Of a stretch of 64,000 bases of DNA, positions 7,896 through 17,354 are shown one piece after another (position 1 is the first letter of the stretch; every line of letters begins with the position of its first letter). The stretch is from NCBI RefSeq assembly GCF_040811775.1, contig NZ_JBFNXW010000004.1, positions 53,154 to 117,153 on the forward strand, written 5' to 3'. The notes under the pieces were generated by a model that worked only from the letters and a program-made list of their open reading frames with translations, did no database searches and was not told where the DNA came from. This stretch comes from Balneola sp. MJW-20 (GTDB lineage Bacteria > Bacteroidota > Rhodothermia > Balneolales > Balneolaceae). The position numbers and the translations under genes were made by a program.

Positions 7896-10800
7896 ATGAT
7901 CTGCGTGCTGCAAGGGCAACGGTCTTCTTTACCCGGAAATGCCGGTTATTAAATTGATCGGTAGCCTCAAATAATATGATATAGAGTCCCGCCCGGCAGT
8001 TTTGTCCGTTCCGGTCATTACCATCCCAGATAAGATCGCCCTGCATGCCAGCCGACTGAGTACTGCTCAGATCCCGGACGAACCTGCCATATCGGTCAAA
8101 TATTCTTACTCTGAGCAAGTGATCCTGGTCCTGAAGGGAATAGCTGATGATCGTATGATCCTCAAAGCCGTCTCCGTCGGGAGAAAAAGGGTTTGGGCTA
8201 ACTGATACACGGTTATCCTGAATGTCCTTTCCTGGTTCCTGCCATACGCTGTTTGGGGAAAGGGGAGTGCCGCCGCTTACTCCAGTATTACTGCCCCAGT
8301 TATCATCCCGGTTGGTAGGAACTTCAGTTGAGATTCTTTCCAGAGAGATCCCTTTTGTGTTATAGATATTGGGATTATGCCAGTTTGAGGAATAAAAAAG
8401 GGAGTCAAGCGATCCCAGTAGATGATGGCTGAGATAAATTTGATCGGAATCAGATGATAAACCCAGGCTGCCTCGATTAATTACCGAGCTATGACGGACA
8501 GATCTTTCGGAAAGATCAAAATAAGTACTCAGACTGCTCATACTGATATCCTTTGCTGTATCATCTGCAAAGAACAGGAAATAAGAACGCCCCTTAGCGT
8601 ACTTGAAATCTGGGTCTACAGATTGCATGGGAGTGATCTTCCCATTCTCATCGGGCTGATGGTGGAGGAACAGCTCTTCTGCACTAATCGGGAAATACTG
8701 CCGGTTAAACAATTCAATATATTCTGCCTGATCCGGGATACCGTCCTCTGGATCCACAAGGGGATCAAACATGACCTCATTAATAATGAGGTCACCAGCC
8801 TTCAGCTCCTGTATCACTCCGATATCTAATATGGAGCTTTGGTTGCCTTTAAAATCCTCCAGAAAACTGAATCCCAGAATTTCATCTTTTCTTGCTGATC
8901 TGACCTGTGTGCTGATCTCAATTACTGATGCAAAGTCCGGGTCATACCGGATCAACTCAGCTGGATCTCCGTCAACAGAAATACTCTCCGGTTTCCGTAT
9001 GAATTCATCAAAAGAGATCTCAATACTCTGATCCGAAGTTCTGCGGGCGTATAGAATTTCAGGCGGATCAAAATCTTTTTCGAAGACCGAATTTTCAGTA
9101 CCGGCACTTTGTGAGCCATCAATATTCACAGCCCATTGCGACGGATCTGCTGAGGGGAGTACCGGATCTTTTTTCTCTAGGGAAGCACCATCTGCCGGCT
9201 CAGTCCAGTATTCATCATATTCCAGACGATCGATAGTAATACCGTCTCTGTCTTTCAGAATGATCTGGTCGCCTGACTCTCTAAGACTGATGCTTGTACC
9301 ACCGTCTTCTATACTATGCGGATCACCGGTGATCAGGTATTCATCGGGAGCCAGATAACTGCGTTCAGGCAGTATATGGATCTCTCTGCTGCTGTTAAAA
9401 AGAGACCATCTGCTCAGATCCAGATTCTTGTTGCTGTTATTATATAGCTCAATGAATTCACCTGTACTGCCTTTGTATCTGAACTCATTGATGTTGATAT
9501 CGCCGGGAAGTACTTCAGAGAATTTGAGATAGCGGATGCTTTCCGTTGCCGGGAGCATCATGTTGCCGAATATATCTGTAATTCCACTGATAGTCAGTTC
9601 ATAGGATTGTCCGCTGACAAAGCTTTCCTGGGTGAACAGGGTCAGCGTGTTATTTTGCAGGGAGAAGTTATTTATCATGAGAGTGGGGGAAAGTTCAATT
9701 TCAGGGTATTCTTCAGCATAGGTGATCCTTTCCGAAAAATGGACCTGAAGAGATCGGTCGCTCAGATACTGCATATAAAGTAACTGGGGCGGGCTGGTGT
9801 CAGGGATTACCATATTTGGCTGACCCGGGGTTCCGCCATACTCCGATCTGCTGACCTGCCAGTTCTCTGAATAGACGGCAGAGACCTCATAGGATATTCT
9901 TTCCAGTGAAGAATCAGGGATACTCCAGTCATCGGTGTAGGCAAGAGAATCAAGTAAGCGATGCTCAGCATCATAGATCCGGATCTCATCAGACCCGTTA
10001 TTCAGTGAGGGAAGTGAAAAATTCTGATAATTACCCGGGCCAAAAACATCTGCCAGTGAAGCTGAGTCTGCGGTAAAGATCAGGAAGGAGCCCGGTGACA
10101 TAATAATTTCTTCTGTCCCTGTAGACCGAAAACTTCTGTTGTCAGCGATCTGAATACCGGATAAATTGAGATATTTATTACTGTGATTGTAGACTTCCAG
10201 GTACTCCGGCGAAGCAGGAGGAGGGTCGTTCATAAATTCACTGATCAGCAGATCGCCAGGTGATATCTTATCAAATATCGTGAAGGATATAAGAGTGTCG
10301 CTGAGAGACTGCCCGTTGGCTGCGAACAGATCACGGATCCTAAGGGAGGCAGGGCCCGAAGGGAACTCAGCATCGAATGTTAACAGCAGGGAGTCCGAAG
10401 AGATCAGTTCAGTTCCGGTTAATATAGCCGATGGAATATCCGTGGTGAATATAGCATCAGTTAACAGCTCTGGGTTCAAAGGAAGGTTGAACAACAGACT
10501 GATCTGATCCCTGCGGGGAACGGAGAGCTGCTGCAATTGCAGCGGTTTTGGTGTGATCGAGAAGTCGAATTTAAAAGCCCCGGTATTAGATGAAGTATAT
10601 TTTGCAATAAAGCCAAACCATCCGGCATCCGTGAATTCATTATCACTTCCTTCTGCTTCCACGACCGGTTCCTGATCGTATGACCGACTAAGTCCCAGCG
10701 ACCAATTTCCTTGTCTGCTTCGTTCGATCCTGAGCCGGATGGGGCCACCCTGTGCTACTACAGAGGTACTTTGCAGGATTATATTTCCCGGAGAGCCGGA

Positions 10801-11214
10801 GATTATTTTATGGAGGCTGACCCGGTCCTCACTGCCATTCTCTCCGATCTTTAGCGCATATCCGTTTGCAGTATCGGAGGAAGAATGCTGATCAGAGAGC
10901 AGATAGATCCAAAGGTTATTATTAGAGGAGGGACTAAAGTCCAGCTCGATATAGACCTCCCAGATCCCATAGGGCTCTGAAGCAGGAGCAAAAAGCTGTG
11001 ACGTGCCGGCTGAATCAGCCGTCAGCTGCAACAGAGTGTTATTAGCCTGCATACTGAAGCTGAAGTCAGAAAGGGTTCCGGTCCAGCGGCTGAGATCCCT
11101 GCTGCTGAAGGATTCCTTAAATACGTAATTCTGAGCACTTATCCGGAGGGGAGAGAGAAGGATAAGTACGATCAGGGCCAACAAAAAATGCAGCCCTTTA
11201 TTCTCTCTTTTCAT
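7879..11214 (-). CDS. Surface/secreted lamin-tail-domain protein with FlgD-like Ig tail
   Basis: 1111 residues from the ATG at 11214, chosen because a clean signal peptide (MKRENKG... to ISAQ) starts there; a GTG 42 bases upstream would add 14 residues before it. An N-terminal region of about 200 residues looks like a LamG-type beta sandwich. Three lamin-tail domains follow (EYLEVYNHSNKYLNLSG, EFIELYNNSNKNLDLSRW, EYIELFNRQYFPIS), alternating with SbsA/Big-type Ig segments. The C-terminus (NPFSPDGDGFED through RAGLYIILFEA) is a FlgD/gliding-associated Ig domain of the type that closes large exported Bacteroidota proteins. Lamin-tail domains accompany secreted nucleases and surface proteins. 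No catalytic domain is visible, so a structural or adhesive role is likely. Confidence 0.8.
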   Translation of the reverse strand: MKRENKGLHFLLALIVLILLSPLRISAQNYVFKESFSSRDLSRWTGTLSDFSFSMQANNTLLQLTADSAGTSQLFAPASEPYGIWEVYIELDFSPSSNNNLWIYLLSDQHSSSDTANGYALKIGENGSEDRVSLHKIISGSPGNIILQSTSVVAQGGPIRLRIERSRQGNWSLGLSRSYDQEPVVEAEGSDNEFTDAGWFGFIAKYTSSNTGAFKFDFSITPKPLQLQQLSVPRRDQISLLFNLPLNPELLTDAIFTTDIPSAILTGTELISSDSLLLTFDAEFPSGPASLRIRDLFAANGQSLSDTLISFTIFDKISPGDLLISEFMNDPPPASPEYLEVYNHSNKYLNLSGIQIADNRSFRSTGTEEIIMSPGSFLIFTADSASLADVFGPGNYQNFSLPSLNNGSDEIRIYDAEHRLLDSLAYTDDWSIPDSSLERISYEVSAVYSENWQVSRSEYGGTPGQPNMVIPDTSPPQLLYMQYLSDRSLQVHFSERITYAEEYPEIELSPTLMINNFSLQNNTLTLFTQESFVSGQSYELTISGITDIFGNMMLPATESIRYLKFSEVLPGDININEFRYKGSTGEFIELYNNSNKNLDLSRWSLFNSSREIHILPERSYLAPDEYLITGDPHSIEDGGTSISLRESGDQIILKDRDGITIDRLEYDEYWTEPADGASLEKKDPVLPSADPSQWAVNIDGSQSAGTENSVFEKDFDPPEILYARRTSDQSIEISFDEFIRKPESISVDGDPAELIRYDPDFASVIEISTQVRSARKDEILGFSFLEDFKGNQSSILDIGVIQELKAGDLIINEVMFDPLVDPEDGIPDQAEYIELFNRQYFPISAEELFLHHQPDENGKITPMQSVDPDFKYAKGRSYFLFFADDTAKDISMSSLSTYFDLSERSVRHSSVINRGSLGLSSDSDQIYLSHHLLGSLDSLFYSSNWHNPNIYNTKGISLERISTEVPTNRDDNWGSNTGVSGGTPLSPNSVWQEPGKDIQDNRVSVSPNPFSPDGDGFEDHTIISYSLQDQDHLLRVRIFDRYGRFVRDLSSTQSAGMQGDLIWDGNDRNGQNCRAGLYIILFEATDQFNNRHFRVKKTVALAARRSSTEGP

Positions 11215-11271
11215 GTAAGATATAACCGGTAAAAAAATAGGGTAAGAGGTTTCCACCTCTCACCCCTGGAA

Positions 11272-11336
11272 GGACTTTTGGAAGTGCGAACACTTCCGGT
11301 GATCAGTGGTTTTGAAGCCACTGACCAAGTCGGTAG
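11272..11336 (+). repeat. Intergenic double-hairpin element, REP-like
   Basis: Two good hairpins lie upstream of the small paralog pair: GGAAGTG-CGAA-CACTTCC (11280-11297) and TCAGTGG-8 bases-CCACTGA (11303-11324), then CAAGTCGGTAG (11326-11336). The flanking words GGACTTTTGGAA and CAAGTCGGTAG match words in the same order in the minus strand of 2429-2477. This suggests two diverged members of one dispersed element. No T-run follows, so neither hairpin is an obvious terminator. Confidence 0.4.
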
Positions 11337-11430
11337 TTAGACCCATAAAAAGTGCAGTCCTTACAGATTTTTTGTAGTTTTTTTGAGTACCTTTATTAGA
11401 AATATAAGTTCAATTAAAACAGGTTATTAT

Positions 11431-11808
11431 ATGAGAAGCCTTCCATTTGAGACAGACGATCTGAACGGCGGGTTCATGAAACTGGAGGGTATCCTGCGAG
11501 TGGAAGGGTCAAAACTGCACTTTGAATTCCAAAAAAAGGACGCAGTACTGGAAGCGTATCAGTCTGAAATAAATCAGGTGGTTATAGATCTCTATGAACT
11601 GGAATCCTCTGAATTTAAGAAAGGATTCTTCAGCAATAAACTGATCCTGAATGCTCCGAGAGCAGCGGTCTTTTCAGAAATTCCCGGCGGTCAACTCACA
11701 GTCAGAAAACTTAAGGTGAAAAAGAAATACCGGGATCTTGCAGCTAAGATATCCTCTAACATCAACCTGAAATTATCCGAGCAACGTCTTAAAGAAATGG
11801 AGGACTGA
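11431..11808 (+). CDS. Small protein of unknown function, first of a paralog pair
   Basis: 125-126 residues, read from ATG at 11431 (MRSLPFETDD). A TTG 48 bases upstream is in frame but the added residues look non-coding. There is no signal peptide or membrane segment, so it is cytoplasmic. The protein is strand-rich with a C-terminal helix and is paralogous to the next gene. Both have ILRVEGSKLHFEF/VVSFNDHELLFEY-type strands, a GGWF/KGFF turn with KL, an F-E-PGG/PGS segment, and a C-terminal helix ending SE[QK]RL[KR][ED][ML]E. The shape resembles a PH-like fold, but I do not recognise a named family. Confidence 0.65.
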   Translation: MRSLPFETDDLNGGFMKLEGILRVEGSKLHFEFQKKDAVLEAYQSEINQVVIDLYELESSEFKKGFFSNKLILNAPRAAVFSEIPGGQLTVRKLKVKKKYRDLAAKISSNINLKLSEQRLKEMED

Positions 11809-12201
11809 TTGAGCATCCCGTACTCGTATACCCTGCAGGAAAAAGAGGGTAACCGAACGCATATTAAGGAAGTAAAGGGAGTGGTCAGTTTTAATGACCA
11901 TGAACTGCTATTTGAATATAAGCTTTATGATCTGGCCGGTAACAGCATTTCGACTTTGAATAAATTCGGGCTGGAGCTGGATCTGCTCAAAAGAGTGGAG
12001 TATAAGGGAGGATGGTTTACGGGAGGAAAACTGGTATTCCAGGCCCGACAGCTTGTTTTCTTTGAACCATTACCCGGCAGTGAACAGGGAAAGATTAGCC
12101 TGAATATAGACCGGTCTCACCGTAATGATGCCATAGAATTCTCCTCCCGGTTGAACCTGGATATGTCCGAAAAACGACTCAGGGACCTGGAGGGAGACTG
12201 A
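11809..12201 (+). CDS. Small protein of unknown function, second of a paralog pair (TTG start)
   Basis: 130 residues. The start is TTG at 11809, directly after the upstream TGA. It is preceded by GGAGG at about the right distance (within AATGGAGGACTGA), one of the few clear ribosome-binding sites here, which supports a non-ATG start; no ATG exists near the N-terminus. It is paralogous to the upstream protein along its length, including the FEPLPGSEQG segment and the C-terminal NLDMSEKRLRDLEGD helix. Coupled translation and shared ancestry suggest a heterodimer or two-domain unit. Function unknown. Confidence 0.65.
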   Translation: MSIPYSYTLQEKEGNRTHIKEVKGVVSFNDHELLFEYKLYDLAGNSISTLNKFGLELDLLKRVEYKGGWFTGGKLVFQARQLVFFEPLPGSEQGKISLNIDRSHRNDAIEFSSRLNLDMSEKRLRDLEGD

Positions 12202-12205
12202 TCGT

Positions 12206-13228
12206 TTAGCCCAGATAGCCTTTCTTGTGCAGAAGCTCAGCATTCAGGATCGCTCCTCCTGCAGCTCCGCGTATCGTATTATGTGCCATTGCCATCAGAC
12301 TGATGTCAAAGACCTCGGCCATTCGCAGTCGCCCGATATGTAGCTGCATACCGCCTTCCTGATCAGCATGAAGCCGTGGCTGAGGGTAAGTATCTTTTTC
12401 ATGGATCTTGTACACTTCAGAAGGTGAGAAAGGCAGATTCAGCGCTGATATCGGGTTATGCCAGTTGCTGTAGGCGTCTCTGACTTCCTCGAGATCCGCA
12501 GGTTTCTTTTTGAATTTTATGGTAGCCGATAGCATGTGTCCGTTAAGAGTTGGCACCCGGGTGGCAGTGGCCTGAAGATCAAACTCTGCTGAAAGCAGTT
12601 TCCGGGTTTCGGGGCCGATCTTTGGCTCTTCTCCAGAAATAAAAGGAACGACATTACCGAGGATATCCAGGCTGGCTACTCCCGGGTAACCGGCACCGGA
12701 TATGGCCTGCATGGTGGTGAGGATCACCGTGTCGACTCCAAAGGCATCATGCAAAGGTTTAAGAGCCATAGATAAGGGAACCGCCACACAATTAGGATTG
12801 GTCACAATCCAGCCACTGCCGTCTTTTGTGAATTCCTGCTTTTTGATCAGTTCGATCTGCTCGGGATTGATCTCGGGCACCAGCAGGGGCACGGTATCAT
12901 CCATACGATAATTTTTTGCATTGGAGATCACCGGTATCCCGGCGCGGGCAAAAGCTCCTTCTATCTCACCGGCTACCGAAGAATCCAGCCCTGAAAACAC
13001 GAAGTCCACATCGGAGAATTCTGCAGGATCACAATTTCGGACCGTCATGGCGGCCACTTTTGAAGGCAGTGTTATATCTTCGATCCAGTTAGCTGCTTCG
13101 GAATACTTCTTTCCGGAGGATCGCTCTGATGCCCCCAGCGCACTGATGCTGAACCAGGGATGATCTTGTAATAATCGAATGAATTTCTGTCCTACGGCTC
13201 CCGTAGCTCCTAAAATACCTACCTTCAT
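12206..13228 (-). CDS. asd: Aspartate-semialdehyde dehydrogenase
   Basis: 340 residues, cytoplasmic. It reduces aspartyl-4-phosphate to aspartate semialdehyde, the branch point toward lysine/diaminopimelate, threonine and methionine. The N-terminal Rossmann motif is GATGAVGQ (7-14). The catalytic cysteine is Cys147 in TNPNCVAV. GAGYPGVASLDILGN and the overall pattern resemble the archaeal/fungal-type enzyme more than the E. coli type. It is not next to lysC (24492) or lysA (27403), which are dispersed in the same window. It ends 4 bases from the convergent small paralog gene. Confidence 0.94.
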   Translation of the reverse strand: MKVGILGATGAVGQKFIRLLQDHPWFSISALGASERSSGKKYSEAANWIEDITLPSKVAAMTVRNCDPAEFSDVDFVFSGLDSSVAGEIEGAFARAGIPVISNAKNYRMDDTVPLLVPEINPEQIELIKKQEFTKDGSGWIVTNPNCVAVPLSMALKPLHDAFGVDTVILTTMQAISGAGYPGVASLDILGNVVPFISGEEPKIGPETRKLLSAEFDLQATATRVPTLNGHMLSATIKFKKKPADLEEVRDAYSNWHNPISALNLPFSPSEVYKIHEKDTYPQPRLHADQEGGMQLHIGRLRMAEVFDISLMAMAHNTIRGAAGGAILNAELLHKKGYLG

Positions 13229-13425
13229 CTTATATCGGTGAATAGATTAAAGAAAAACCAAAATTAACCATAATTGGGACTTAATTCCCGGTTTTAAGTG
13301 CATTTTATTCCTAAAGCCTAAATCCTTTTACAAATTCACATATAGAGTTCTATCAGATTCGATATTGCTTTTACTTTATGCTTATCTTGGGCCGTCTTTA
13401 AAAAAGGAACCAAATTAATTCATTC

Positions 13426-14877
13426 ATGTCGAACCTGGACAATCTGGATAAGATCGTATCACTGTCAAAAGCACGGGGCTTTATTTTTCAATCATCTGAG
13501 ATCTACGGAGGACTCAGTGCCGTTTATGATTACGGACCCCTGGGTGTGGAGCTTAAGAAGAATATTCGTGATCAGTGGTGGAAGGAAATGACTCAGCGCC
13601 ACGATAATATTGTAGGTGTGGACGCGGCGATCTTTATGCATCCCAAGGTCTGGGAAGCAAGTGGTCATGTGGGAGGATTTAATGATCCTATGATCGATGA
13701 TAAGCAGTCCAAGAAGCGGTACCGGGCCGACATGATCATAGAGCAATATATCGCGAAGCTGGAAAAAGACGGTAAGGAAGATCAGGCAAAGGAATTACAG
13801 GAGCAGCTGGATACTGCCGGCAGCCGAAAAAGCCTGACCGAAGACCTGTACGATATTATCATGGAAAATGAGATCCGGGCACCGGAGTCCGGTGCTTTCG
13901 ACTGGACCGAAGTCCGTCAGTTCAATCTCATGTTCAAGACTCAGTTCGGTGCCACTTCTTCGGAGGAAGACGGAGTTTACCTGCGTCCGGAAACAGCTCA
14001 GGGCATCTTTGTGAATTACAAGAATGTGCTGGACACCGCAAGAGTTCAGGTACCCTTTGGCATTGCTCAGACCGGAAAAGCCTTTCGAAATGAAGTAGTC
14101 GCCAGACAGTTTGTATTCCGCATGCGTGAATTCGAACAAATGGAAATGCAGTATTTCGTGAAGCCGGGCACAGATCAGGACAGCTATGAGGAATGGCTGC
14201 AGAAGAGACTGGCATGGCATAAGAGTATTGGTATCCGTGAAGAAAACCTGCGAACGGCCCCGCATCCGGATGATAAGCTCGCTCACTATGCAAGAGCAGC
14301 AGCTGATATCCAGTATAAGTATCCCATTGGCTGGCAGGAAGTGGAGGGTATCCATAACCGTACCGATTTTGATCTTACCCAGCATCAGGAATTCTCCGGC
14401 AAGAAACTGGACTACTACGATCAGAAGAACCAGGAGCGTTATACCCCTTATGTGATAGAGACCTCTATCGGACTTGATCGCTGTACTCTGATGGTGCTTT
14501 GTGACGCCTACCGGGAAGAAGAGGTTGATGGCGATGAGCGCGTGGTACTGAAGATGGATCCACGTCTGGCACCCGTTCAGGTTGGTGTATTTCCGCTGAT
14601 CAAAAAGCCGGAGCTGCAGGAAGTGGCCCATAAGATCGATAAAGATCTAAGAGAGGAATTTACGGTACAGTACGATGAATCCGGTTCCATTGGTAAACGA
14701 TACCGCCGACTGGATGAAGCGGGAACACCGTTCTGTATTACGGTTGATTTCGATACGATTGAGAAAGATGACAAGGTCACGATCCGCTACCGGGATGATA
14801 TGAGCCAGGTGCGAATACCGATCGAGAAGGTTGCGGATGTGGTGAGAGACGGAATGAAGGGCTGGTCCCCATCCTGA
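13426..14877 (+). CDS. glyS: Glycyl-tRNA synthetase, eukaryote/archaea-like homodimeric class II
   Basis: 483 residues. It charges tRNA-Gly. It is the single-chain (alpha2) form, not the bacterial alpha/beta tetramer. The N-terminal sequence FIFQSSEIYGGLSAVYDYGPLG is diagnostic. Class II motif 2 is FRNEVVARQFVFRMREFEQ, and motif 3 lies near SIGLDRCTLMVL. The C-terminal anticodon-binding domain starts around LAPVQVGVFPL. Length is right for the family. It is monocistronic, and a hairpin lies between it and the convergent hydrolase gene. Confidence 0.96.
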   Translation: MSNLDNLDKIVSLSKARGFIFQSSEIYGGLSAVYDYGPLGVELKKNIRDQWWKEMTQRHDNIVGVDAAIFMHPKVWEASGHVGGFNDPMIDDKQSKKRYRADMIIEQYIAKLEKDGKEDQAKELQEQLDTAGSRKSLTEDLYDIIMENEIRAPESGAFDWTEVRQFNLMFKTQFGATSSEEDGVYLRPETAQGIFVNYKNVLDTARVQVPFGIAQTGKAFRNEVVARQFVFRMREFEQMEMQYFVKPGTDQDSYEEWLQKRLAWHKSIGIREENLRTAPHPDDKLAHYARAAADIQYKYPIGWQEVEGIHNRTDFDLTQHQEFSGKKLDYYDQKNQERYTPYVIETSIGLDRCTLMVLCDAYREEEVDGDERVVLKMDPRLAPVQVGVFPLIKKPELQEVAHKIDKDLREEFTVQYDESGSIGKRYRRLDEAGTPFCITVDFDTIEKDDKVTIRYRDDMSQVRIPIEKVADVVRDGMKGWSPS

Positions 14878-14963
14878 GTCACCTGTTTACAAAGTATCAG
14901 AGAAACGCAGTGTTCTCTTTGCGTAATCTTTGTACCCTCTTAGACTAAAAACAGTATATAGAT

Positions 14964-14996
14964 CGGGTTTATTTATGGTTAATAAACAAAAACCCG
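14964..14996. terminator. Hairpin between convergent glyS and hydrolase genes
   Basis: CGGGTTT (14964-14970) pairs with AAACCCG (14990-14996), and a nested alternative stem GTTTATT/AATAAAC fills the loop. A/T-rich stretches lie on both sides of the stem, so it could act for both convergent genes. Confidence 0.5.
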
Positions 14997-15021
14997 GTAC
15001 ACCTTTATCTGGTATTTAGCA

Positions 15022-16428
15022 TCAATAATTTTCCTTCAACCAATCGGTAAGTTCCTTAATAAATGCCGGTTCGAAGGCAGGGTCAAGGCTTGAGTATTCT
15101 GAGACCTGACCGGATTCCGCTGTCTGGAACAGGTGATTGGCAGAGTTAATGGTGAGTATTTTGTGATCAATTCCGGCTTTTTTAAGGCTGCTTTCTATAG
15201 GGAACTGGTTGAGGTCCTTAGGTACCTGAGTATCTTTTTCCCCGAACAAAACAAGGGCTGGCACGGAAATATTAACCAGGTCGGTCGTCGGTTCATAGTA
15301 GAGCAATGACAGCATCTGGGGGCTCCCATAGGCAGCCCTGAGTCCGGCAGCTTGTCGTTGTACCGCGGTCTCAATATTACCATTGGTCTGGCCGGATGCT
15401 TCCATTATCTTTTTCAGCAGATCCGCATAAAATTTATTGTAAGCATCAATCGCCGTATCTGCCGGGGAACCATCTTTTAAAGCTGCCATGATGCCTTCCC
15501 GTAACCGGATCTCTTGGTCAATATCTTCAGCTGAAACAATATCAGGATACTGCTGAAGGGTAGGTTCATAAGCCTGTCGGACCTGGAAAGCCAGCAGCTC
15601 TCTGGTACTTATTCCGGGTGAGGCCATAAGGATCAGTCCGGCCACATCATTCTTCACCGAAGCTAACTTACCAGCGATCAGGCCGCCCTGGCTATGGCCC
15701 AGAAGAATAAATGAATCAAACGCTTGTTCTTCACGGGCTTTAAAATGATTCATGATGACCTCCACATCTGCAGAAAGATCAATCAGAGTTGCATCTGCAA
15801 AACTTCCGGTTGATTTTCCGGTCTGACGGTCATCATAACGGAATGTCGGATAGCCTGCTTCGTAGAGTTCTCCGGCAAGAGTTCTGAAGACTTCAAATCC
15901 GAAGACATTTACGTCCCGTGGCTGGGCGCCGCTTCCGCTGATTAGAATAATAAGTGGTTTATCAGAAGTCGTTTCGTCATTAATTAGGGTGCCGCCGATC
16001 TCAATATCTTCTGCGGAGATCAGCAGATCAGATTCAGGGAAAACCGGTTCGTCAGATGTAGTTAGTAACTGCTTATTCAGGCTGAAAGGGAAAGTGTTAA
16101 TGCCCTGCCTGAATGTTCCTTCGATAAGACTGTCACTGCTGAAGGTGCCCTCAAAAACTGCCAGTGTCATACCCGCCTGAAATGCCAGGTACACTGAATC
16201 GGTATAAACCTCAGTTGTACTGAGCGGGAGTCCATATGCATTCTGCTGAGGGATATTAAGAGAACCGCTCCAGGTTCCGTCGTTACTTGCAAGGGTGAGT
16301 TCAACCCTGAGTTGTTGGTTCATCACATTGATAGCACCCTTCCATTCACCTGCAGCCCTGTCCTGGGCATGAACGGTGCTGAGAACAAGCAGTACGGTTG
16401 TAAATACTGACAGGCAGATCTTAATCAT
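15022..16428 (-). CDS. Exported alpha/beta hydrolase
   Basis: 468 residues from ATG at 16428. This start places the signal peptide (MIKICLSVFTTVLLVL... VHAQ) first and overlaps the upstream SdpI-like gene by 8 bases, a sign of translational coupling. The first ~120 residues are a beta-rich N-terminal domain as in peptidase_S9-like esterases. The hydrolase domain then has an oxyanion loop (ISGSGAQPRD), nucleophile Ser in GHSQGG, Asp in FGEKDTQVP and His in SANHLFQ. It is likely a periplasmic esterase or acyl hydrolase with unknown substrate. The operon with sdpR/sdpI suggests an envelope-stress or envelope-remodelling role, which is inference. Confidence 0.82.
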   Translation of the reverse strand: MIKICLSVFTTVLLVLSTVHAQDRAAGEWKGAINVMNQQLRVELTLASNDGTWSGSLNIPQQNAYGLPLSTTEVYTDSVYLAFQAGMTLAVFEGTFSSDSLIEGTFRQGINTFPFSLNKQLLTTSDEPVFPESDLLISAEDIEIGGTLINDETTSDKPLIILISGSGAQPRDVNVFGFEVFRTLAGELYEAGYPTFRYDDRQTGKSTGSFADATLIDLSADVEVIMNHFKAREEQAFDSFILLGHSQGGLIAGKLASVKNDVAGLILMASPGISTRELLAFQVRQAYEPTLQQYPDIVSAEDIDQEIRLREGIMAALKDGSPADTAIDAYNKFYADLLKKIMEASGQTNGNIETAVQRQAAGLRAAYGSPQMLSLLYYEPTTDLVNISVPALVLFGEKDTQVPKDLNQFPIESSLKKAGIDHKILTINSANHLFQTAESGQVSEYSSLDPAFEPAFIKELTDWLKENY

Positions 16429-17089
16429 CAGAGTCCTCCAGTTTTTTAAATAGGATATAAGAATAAACGATCGGAATAACCGCAAGAGGAACAATGACAA
16501 CTCCGATCACCGTAGAACTGATCACCTCATTACCGCCGAATAATAGCTGTCCCAGAATGAGCATTCCGCCTCCGAGCAGCCATAGTTTGGATCCCAGTCG
16601 GTGTGTCTTTTTCCAGACTCTCGGGTCTTCCAGAGTCCAGGGTGTCCGTATGCCAATGAAGTAGTTAGGTTTCACGGAATTCATATAATTACCCAGGATC
16701 ATAAAGAGCAGCCCGATACCGATAGTGACAAAGGTATTGATATCTACTTGCTTTCCCATTGCGATCAGGACCGTGACGGCATACAAGGCAATAAAGAATA
16801 AGGTGATCACCATTCGGATCCCGGCAATAGGTTTCTGAGTGCTCTCAATTTTTCTCTTTGGATCAATTGATGGCAGAAAGACCATTAGAAGATATGTCAG
16901 GACCGCAATACCGGGGATCATGATAAGCAACATCCACTTGGGGCCGTAATCATCCGCTTCCCCATGAATATTAAAGTGAGTGGGAACCGTTTCCGGTACC
17001 TGCTCCCAAATAAAAGCCGATGCAATGAAAGGGAGGGTTAACAGGATGAGTATGGGCCATTCCTTTTTAAGAGTTTCTGTAGCTTTCAT
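16421..17089 (-). CDS. SdpI/DUF1648 family membrane protein
   Basis: 222 residues with about six hydrophobic helices. Near the N-terminus PETVPTHFNIHGEADDYGPKW is the DUF1648 signature. The C-terminal half (NYMNSVKPNYFIGIRTPWTLEDPRVWKKTHR) is the SdpI signature. In Bacillus subtilis SdpI is the immunity protein and signal transducer for the SDP toxin; relatives elsewhere often have no toxin partner, and none is seen here. The gene sits 1 base after the sdpR-like regulator and overlaps the downstream hydrolase, forming a three-gene operon. Confidence 0.88.
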   Translation of the reverse strand: MKATETLKKEWPILILLTLPFIASAFIWEQVPETVPTHFNIHGEADDYGPKWMLLIMIPGIAVLTYLLMVFLPSIDPKRKIESTQKPIAGIRMVITLFFIALYAVTVLIAMGKQVDINTFVTIGIGLLFMILGNYMNSVKPNYFIGIRTPWTLEDPRVWKKTHRLGSKLWLLGGGMLILGQLLFGGNEVISSTVIGVVIVPLAVIPIVYSYILFKKLEDSDD

Positions 17090-17090
17090 A

Positions 17091-17354
17091 TCAGTCGTTA
17101 TTTTTTAGTAATTCGACCATCCACTGTGCCGCTTCTTCCAAGCTGGTGGTATTGAGTGAATAATAAATGAACTGTCCGTCCCGCTCTTTTTCCACCAGGT
17201 CGGCTTTATTCAAAAGCTCCAGATGATGCGAGATACTTGGTTTGGAGATATCAAAATGCTCAGCGATCTCTCCAGCCGACATATCTTTCGCCTTCAGAAG
17301 ATCCAGGATCTTCCTCCGGGTCGGGTCATTGAGTGCTTTGAATAGATTATTCAT
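17091..17354 (-). CDS. ArsR/SdpR-type winged-helix repressor
   Basis: 87 residues. The whole protein is one ArsR-like winged helix: LFKALNDPTRRKILDLLK at the N-terminus, recognition helix around EHFDISKPSISHHLELL, and wing around VEKERDGQFIYYSLN. No metal-binding ELCVC motif is visible, consistent with the metal-free SdpR branch. It is the first gene of the sdpR-sdpI-hydrolase operon, and repeats overlapping its start region suggest autoregulation. In B. subtilis SdpR is sequestered at the membrane by SdpI; the same pairing may apply here. Confidence 0.88.
   Translation of the reverse strand: MNNLFKALNDPTRRKILDLLKAKDMSAGEIAEHFDISKPSISHHLELLNKADLVEKERDGQFIYYSLNTTSLEEAAQWMVELLKNND

Noticed and set aside
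13795..14631. 278-codon minus-strand open frame inside glyS
   Set aside because: Shadow of a highly conserved synthetase gene with biased codon use; no independent support.
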